Source: Melieria omissa
Lineage: Eukaryota > Arthropoda > Insecta > Diptera > Ulidiidae
Length of the DNA stretch: 64,000 nt
Direction: 5' to 3'
NCBI GenBank assembly: GCA_963971225.1
Contig: OZ020269.1
Location: forward strand, 88,392,783-88,456,782
The position numbers were made by a program, and so were the translations under genes. Shown here piece by piece: positions 58,867 through 64,000 of this stretch. The notes under the pieces were generated by a model. It searched no databases. It was not told where the DNA came from and worked only from the letters and a program-made list of their open reading frames with translations. Numbering within the stretch: the first letter of the stretch is position 1; each line of letters starts with the position of its first letter.

Positions 58867-60540
58867 AATTTAAAAACTAATATTTAATGTATTTTTTTAT
58901 TTTAATTGTAACTCAGAGTATTGAGCCGAGAAACGAAAAGAGATGAAGGATTGAAGTACTAAAACTATTGTTCCATCCACGAGCTGGGTACATACGTTTT
59001 AACGGGATAATTTCGAAGATGCAAGAATATAATGAATCTCTCTCTTGATTCAAATAATTGTCAATACTTTGGTGACAGAATGCTTTATGATGAGAGAAGA
59101 GTAGATCAGTGTATCAGTCAGTTTGATCGTTAGATTCTCTCGGATTTCAGGGAGGTTTCATACCTCTGAGAGCTGAATACCTTTTTGAGTGGCTGAATAG
59201 CTTGCTGAATAGCTGAATAGTTTGCTGAATAGCTTTTGTAGTGATACACCATAGGGCTATACCAAATTTATTAAAAAAGTAATTGACAAGTTGTCTATTT
59301 CGCTTAAATTTTGCTATCCAATTCGATGTGAATACATCATTTGAAATGAAAGCAAGAAGTGGTGAAAGATCCTCACCCTTTGAACTAAGATGAGTTTTGT
59401 GAGTAAAGTTGCATTGAATTTTAAAACTTCACTCAACTGTAGGAAGCTTAGATCTTGGGAGATTTGATTACAATAACTTGTCTTATTGAGAAGGAATTTG
59501 CCATATATTTACATATAAGAATATGTTGTTAATGGAATACGATCCTAAATTACTACCCTAAATCCATACCATAATACTAAATAATAATACTGTAATACTA
59601 AATAAGCACTTGAAAACAATTGACAACTGAAACAGTCTGCGGGAGAGATAATTAGACGGCTGAACGTTTTTAAACGTTTGTGCCTGGTTTTCTAGAAACA
59701 GGTCCGGTCAGGCCATGTTTTTGGCACTGATAAACTAAACTAAATAAACAGTTCAGACTTAGGCTCCTTAAGCTTAGGTTTTTAAGGTTAGATCTACTTG
59801 AATTGGTTCGCAGACTGGGTATATTCAAAGAGCAGAAAAGTGTAACAGCAGGACTACTATATGTTGAAGTGGAATTCTTGTGATCCGAGTGATACTTTGG
59901 CTTTGTTGGTTTCTGTAAAAAAACTGTCTTTATAAAAATTATAAAGTTCCTTAAATTTGGCATTGAACATGGATGTGCAAATGACAAGACTATATATCTA
60001 GAAGGTCGTCTTGTGGCCAGAGTGTTGGTTCCAATAGAAAAATCTGTCCTAGGTATTTTCTTATTAATATCTTTAAACTTTCAGCAGATGACATAGCTTC
60101 TTCTACTCAGTTCTCCAATCAACAAAGAATACTTGGAATCTTCAGGTCTACTAGAATCTGTAAACATAGATATAAAAGTTCTAGAAGGACCTAAAGAAGA
60201 AATAGATACATTTTCAATAGCCTCACAGACCATTATTCAGAGATTTGTCAGTGCCAGCTGGAGGATAAGTAACGCGAAAAGAAAAGTAGGTTGTAGTGTC
60301 TGTCCCTGTATGAGACGCACTTAGGATTTTATATGGGCTCATTGTAATTGCAACAATCTTTTCAAAAAGGGAAAAGGGAGAGGGGACCTATAAATTAACG
60401 CCGACTCCGAACGACGGTTTTGTTTGAAAATATCCTTTCACAATTGTAGGTTTCGTCATTGCCTGCCAAGAGTACACTTGTGCAATACTTGTATTTCTTA
60501 TCTGCTTCATGTGCATAGCGATAGAAGTAGACGAGTGTTT
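58867..60540. other. Non-coding DNA
   Basis: No gene recognised. A short repeated phrase (GCTGAATAGCTGAATAGTTT) lies at 59195-59235. ORFs such as 59670-59987 (-) and 60133-60324 (+) lack any family resemblance. Confidence 0.3.
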
Positions 60541-60544
60541 CACC

Positions 60545-60617
60545 AGCCCGAGCTAGGACTCGAACCTAGGGTCTCTGGTATGAGTAGCCAGTGCGTCACC
60601 CGCTGTACTTTCCAGGT
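60545..60617 (-). ncRNA. tRNA-like sequence (tRNA pseudogene or SINE head)
   Basis: Read on the minus strand, a perfect T-arm CTAGG-TTCGAGT-CCTAG (60569-60553) forms an ideal Pol III B box. Upstream, CTGG/CCAG can form the anticodon stem, and ACAGCGGGTGACGCAC resembles a D arm / A box. The 3' acceptor half CTCGGGC (60552-60546) pairs only partly with the expected 5' half, and no reliable anticodon can be called. A functional tRNA is unlikely. Confidence 0.55.
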
Positions 60618-62339
60618 CGGTTTAAGTGACTACGCAAACCCACCATTCCACCATTCTCTGTCGCATGCTACAACTTCACATTCACTTACGCTCAGTGTTC
60701 GTGCGAACATGTCGACAATTTATGCCACAACACTGTCTATTGTTTTGCCCAAATATGCGGCCTCGTGTGACCTGGGTGCGCCGGAATTTGGCAACAAATT
60801 GAAATTCGAATGAAATCAAACACGAAGCAGACGACAAAGACAGCCACACTTGTCAGCTGGGGCAGCTTAAAAGGGATTACTAATGGCTGCACATTAAGCC
60901 AAAGTATGGCACAATGCGGCGTATGGCATGAATTTATTTCAAAAACAACAACAACAACAAATTGCATACCAAAATTGCAAAAGGAAGCAACGAAAAGGTG
61001 TAAATTTGCCTTTAAACTTCAATTTGGACGCTTTGAGGGTTTCGGTTGGTTGATTCGGTTTTTGGTTGGTGCTTTTATTTATATGCAATTCGGCGGCTTT
61101 TAAGCTTGATGACCAAACATTCTTGCAGCGGCATATTGTAAAAAAAAATATGTATAAAAAATTTAAAAAATTTAAAACGGCGGTAAAGTATGACGAGGCA
61201 GCGGATGAACTAACTCGAACATGTTGGCTACGCTCTTCGCAAAGCATTAAAGCATTTGTTGTGCCCTCGTCCGGTTCATCAGATTTGCTCATTTGCAAAA
61301 TTAATTGAAAAAAATGGCTTAGAAATATGTTTACGATTGGTTTCGCTTGAAGTGTGAAATTTACGAGCAACAGTTGTTGACTGCAATTTCCTTGAAATAG
61401 CGAGACGACTGCTTTGTGGGACTTCATTCTTTGACAATAAATTAAAAAAAAATATTTAATAAAATTCCTTGACACCAACGCAAGAGCAACAAATATGTCA
61501 ATTGATTTAAAGTCATAAAATAGCTAAATAGAAGACACCATCTGAAGAGCAAACAAAATTAATTTGCAACTAATCGACAAAATTCCTGCAAAAAATTGAA
61601 TGAATATCAAACAATCAAACATTCTTTCAATTTCCTGCCACAGTCAATCAAATATTGCAATGCCAAATTTCACACTCAACTAAACAAGTCGACAGGCTGG
61701 CTGGCTGGTTGATTTGCTGACCGGCCGGCTGACTCGCTGGTTGAGTGAAGGAAGGTCATTCAAAGCGCTGGTGTGGCGGCAGGGAATGTGTTGGCCGGTC
61801 GTACTTGTGCAATATCCGCTCTTTGTATTATTGTTGTTGTTGTTTGGTTGTTTATTGTCGGTTGCATACTTGGTGGCCAAGTGCTGCCTTCAGCTGGTTG
61901 CCGCCAATTGCAAACATTCGACATTCAGCTAGTTGTGGCACATACGAGTGCGTCGTTTTGCATTAGAGTTGCCAAGGCCGAATGCCACAACAATATCAAT
62001 AAAATTAACAACAACAACAAAAGCAACAAGAATAAGTAGGTAGTAATAAAAGCAGCAAGAATAGTAATAAAAAAAATAACAGCAACAAAAAAATTGCAAT
62101 GGCGAAAAATAATGCAGTAGCGGCAATAAAAAAGAGTAAAGTATTAGAAATAAAGAGGAAGAGAATGAAAAAGTAAAAGAAAAAAACAGAAAAAAATCTT
62201 AAAAAATAACTAAGAAAATTGTATTGAAGAAAAAGTGCAAATATTAGAAAAAAGTGAATGACTTCTGACTCAAACTGGCTACCTTAAGACATTTAATTGA
62301 TCCAATGCACCAATCAGTGCGCTATGACGGCTGCATTAA
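60618..62339. other. Non-coding DNA with microsatellites
   Basis: CAA runs near 60945-60960, TTG runs near 61830-61845, and AAC/AAT-type runs 61990-62110. There are GGCTGGCTGG words near 61695-61735. No gene is recognised. Confidence 0.35.
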
Positions 62340-63686
62340 CCCATTTCATACATTTTATTCGTAAACGACTCATAGAATTTACTAATGTTTGCAGTTTTTT
62401 TAATTACGATAAACCTGTGTAATCTAAATTTTATGTTTTATATTTTATACTTAGACCTATTGGCTTTGTAAGAAAATATTTAATTGCAATGCTACGTCTT
62501 CTCTTTTAAAGATGGGCGGACATTGAAAAAAAAAACTCATGTATAGATTATAGAATTCATTAAAAATACTAAAAATAGCCGGATTTGTATAGAACTGACA
62601 CAGAATGATTGGAAAAATGACATATAGATTTTGTATTATAAAAAACTCTTGTAAACTCCATTTCGTACCTTTGATTCCTTAACGAATCATAGAAATTAGT
62701 AGTTTTTGAATTTTTTATTACGATAAACTTGTTTAATCTAAAGTTTATATTTTATATTTTATACTTAGACCTATTGGCTTTCTGATAAAATATTTGTCTG
62801 GTATTCATTTTCCTTCTACTCCTTCTCTATTAAAGCTGGGCGGGCATTGAAAAAACCTCAAATGTAGACTTTTTTCTTACTTTTTTTTTAAATAAATAAA
62901 ATATTCAGATTTATATAGAACTGGCACAGAAAGATGGGATAAATGCCACACGAATTTTGCATTATAATCAGATTCGTTTAGAGCTGTTAACCTATTTCGT
63001 ACGTTTGATTAAATAAAAGAAATTGAAATTTGAGAACTTAAAAATTTTTGAATTTTGTTTACTACGACTAACTTGTGTAACTTAAAGTTTATGTTTTTTT
63101 ATAAATATTATACTAAAACTTACTGGCTTTCTAATAAAATATTTCCACCTGTCATATTAAAGATGGTCAGGCATTGAGAAAAACGTCATACTTCGATTTT
63201 TTTCTTAATTGTTTTAAAAGTACCAGATTTCTATTTTCTATTTCTTTTTTCTTAAATTTTTTAAAAGTATAACAAATAACTAGATTTCTATAAAACCGAC
63301 GCAGAATGATTGGAATAATACCACACTAATTTTGTATTATAATTAGATTCGCTTAAAGATGAGCGCGCATTGAAAAAACCTCACAGTTAAAAAAAATTTT
63401 TTTCCAAAAGTACCAAAAATAACTTGATTTGTGCAAAACCCAAACACAATGATTGGAAAAACAAATTTAGTAATTTTTTATAACAATAAAATACGTTTAG
63501 ATCTGTTCAGATGGGCCACAGAGTGGGCCAAAGTGTTAACAAATCAAATCTAAATCTACGACTATGGACAAATGCCATAATCAAACTTGTTCACACTCAT
63601 TTTTCGTGCATTTTTCTATCTAATTCTCTTTTCTATTACAAAAATTTTTAAAGAAAACCTTTCTGAAAATATCGGTACAAAATGGG
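62340..63686. mobile_element. TTAA-flanked element with ~four internal tandem units (family E relative)
   Basis: TTAA lies on both sides (62336-62339 and 63687-63690). Termini are CCCATTTCATAC and CCCATTTTGTACC. The inside consists of ~325-bp repeats carrying GCTGGGCGGGCATTGAAAAA-like blocks near 62511, 62836, 63162 and 63357. Each also has CTATTGGCTTT.TAATAAAAT and ACAGAATGATTGGAAAAAT. It is homologous in reverse orientation to 24679-25479. No protein is encoded. Confidence 0.82.
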
Positions 63687-63690
63687 TTAA

Positions 63691-64000
63691 TAAAACGGTT
63701 GGAAAACTAAATAAAAGGAAAACCGAAAGCAATAGAAAAAGCAAATACACAGAAGTGAAGCATTAACTCTTGAATTCTCGACCAACCCAATTCTTTTTAG
63801 ATGCCCATATGAAATCATAAATATTACGCAATGTTGAATGAAAATATTTTAAAATAAAAAACGACCTAATGAAGTAATTTTGAAGAGAATAACTACAAAA
63901 ACTATTGTTTGGTTAATTTCCTGTGCCACATTTAGCCGCAAATCATATAAATCAATGAACTACAAACATATATATATTCGATGTTATGACCTGTGTTCTG
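63691..64000. other. Window end, nothing recognised
   Basis: AT-rich unique-looking sequence with no gene or repeat signature. Confidence 0.3.

Noticed and set aside
59670..60324. Small ORFs on both strands, possible retroelement fragments
   Set aside because: No recognisable motif; similar in length to chance ORFs in this composition.

Overview
This is a eukaryotic nuclear window, very probably from a cyclorrhaphan fly. I favour a tephritid fruit fly or close relative, but the species cannot be fixed from the sequence. The evidence is an AT-rich background, introns with GT..AG borders, an insect-only DM4/DM12 family gene, Drosophila-like gene architecture, and abundant mariner, hAT, Harbinger, TTAA-type, gypsy-type LTR and non-LTR elements. 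There are no bacterial-type operons or CRISPR arrays.

Layout. (1) 1-5.6 kb holds two tail-to-tail genes: the 3' part of a peroxisomal 2-hydroxyacyl-CoA lyase (+, ending in an SKL peroxisomal signal) and a complete DM10/EF-hand EFHC-family axonemal gene (-, six exons). (2) 6.5-9.9 kb is a transposon block: a deleted mariner, a PIF/Harbinger element and a second, nearly full-length mariner. (3) 10.2-11.1 kb is a complete secreted DM4/DM12 gene with an 11-nt first coding exon. It is followed by about 1.2 kb of extreme A-rich DNA. (4) 13.3-19.9 kb is a leucine-rich-repeat gene (-, six exons). Its 4-kb intron contains a complete, same-strand, divergent class I aldolase paralogue whose active site is altered and which has gained an octapeptide-repeat tail. 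(5) 20-31 kb is mostly intergenic, with one short histidine-rich secreted-peptide gene. (6) 31.5-43.4 kb is an F-box/LRR gene resembling FBXO39 (-, seven exons), with a ~9.7-kb first intron full of nested transposons. (7) 43.4-50.1 kb is repeats: a 36-bp minisatellite, a solo LTR, a reverse-transcriptase pseudogene and a second copy of the deleted mariner. (8) 50.8-52.5 kb holds the last five exons of an unrecognised Ser/Arg/Lys-rich protein (-). (9) 52.5-64 kb is non-coding as far as I can see, with a ~138-bp satellite and TTAA-flanked elements.

The host genes do not form a pathway. One is peroxisomal lipid alpha-oxidation; EFHC is ciliary or sperm-flagellar; the F-box protein would be an E3 ligase adaptor; the aldolase-like protein may be a testis-type pseudoenzyme (inference).

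The most striking unexplained structure is a swarm of about ten short elements. They have termini starting CCC (or CAC), end in the mirror sequence, and sit at TTAA or a one-base variant, as piggyBac-type MITEs do. Some contain tandem repeats inside, and a nearby satellite carries the same TTAACCCATT motif once per unit. Exon boundaries are my own splice-site readings, checked by phase; every multi-exon model closes in frame.
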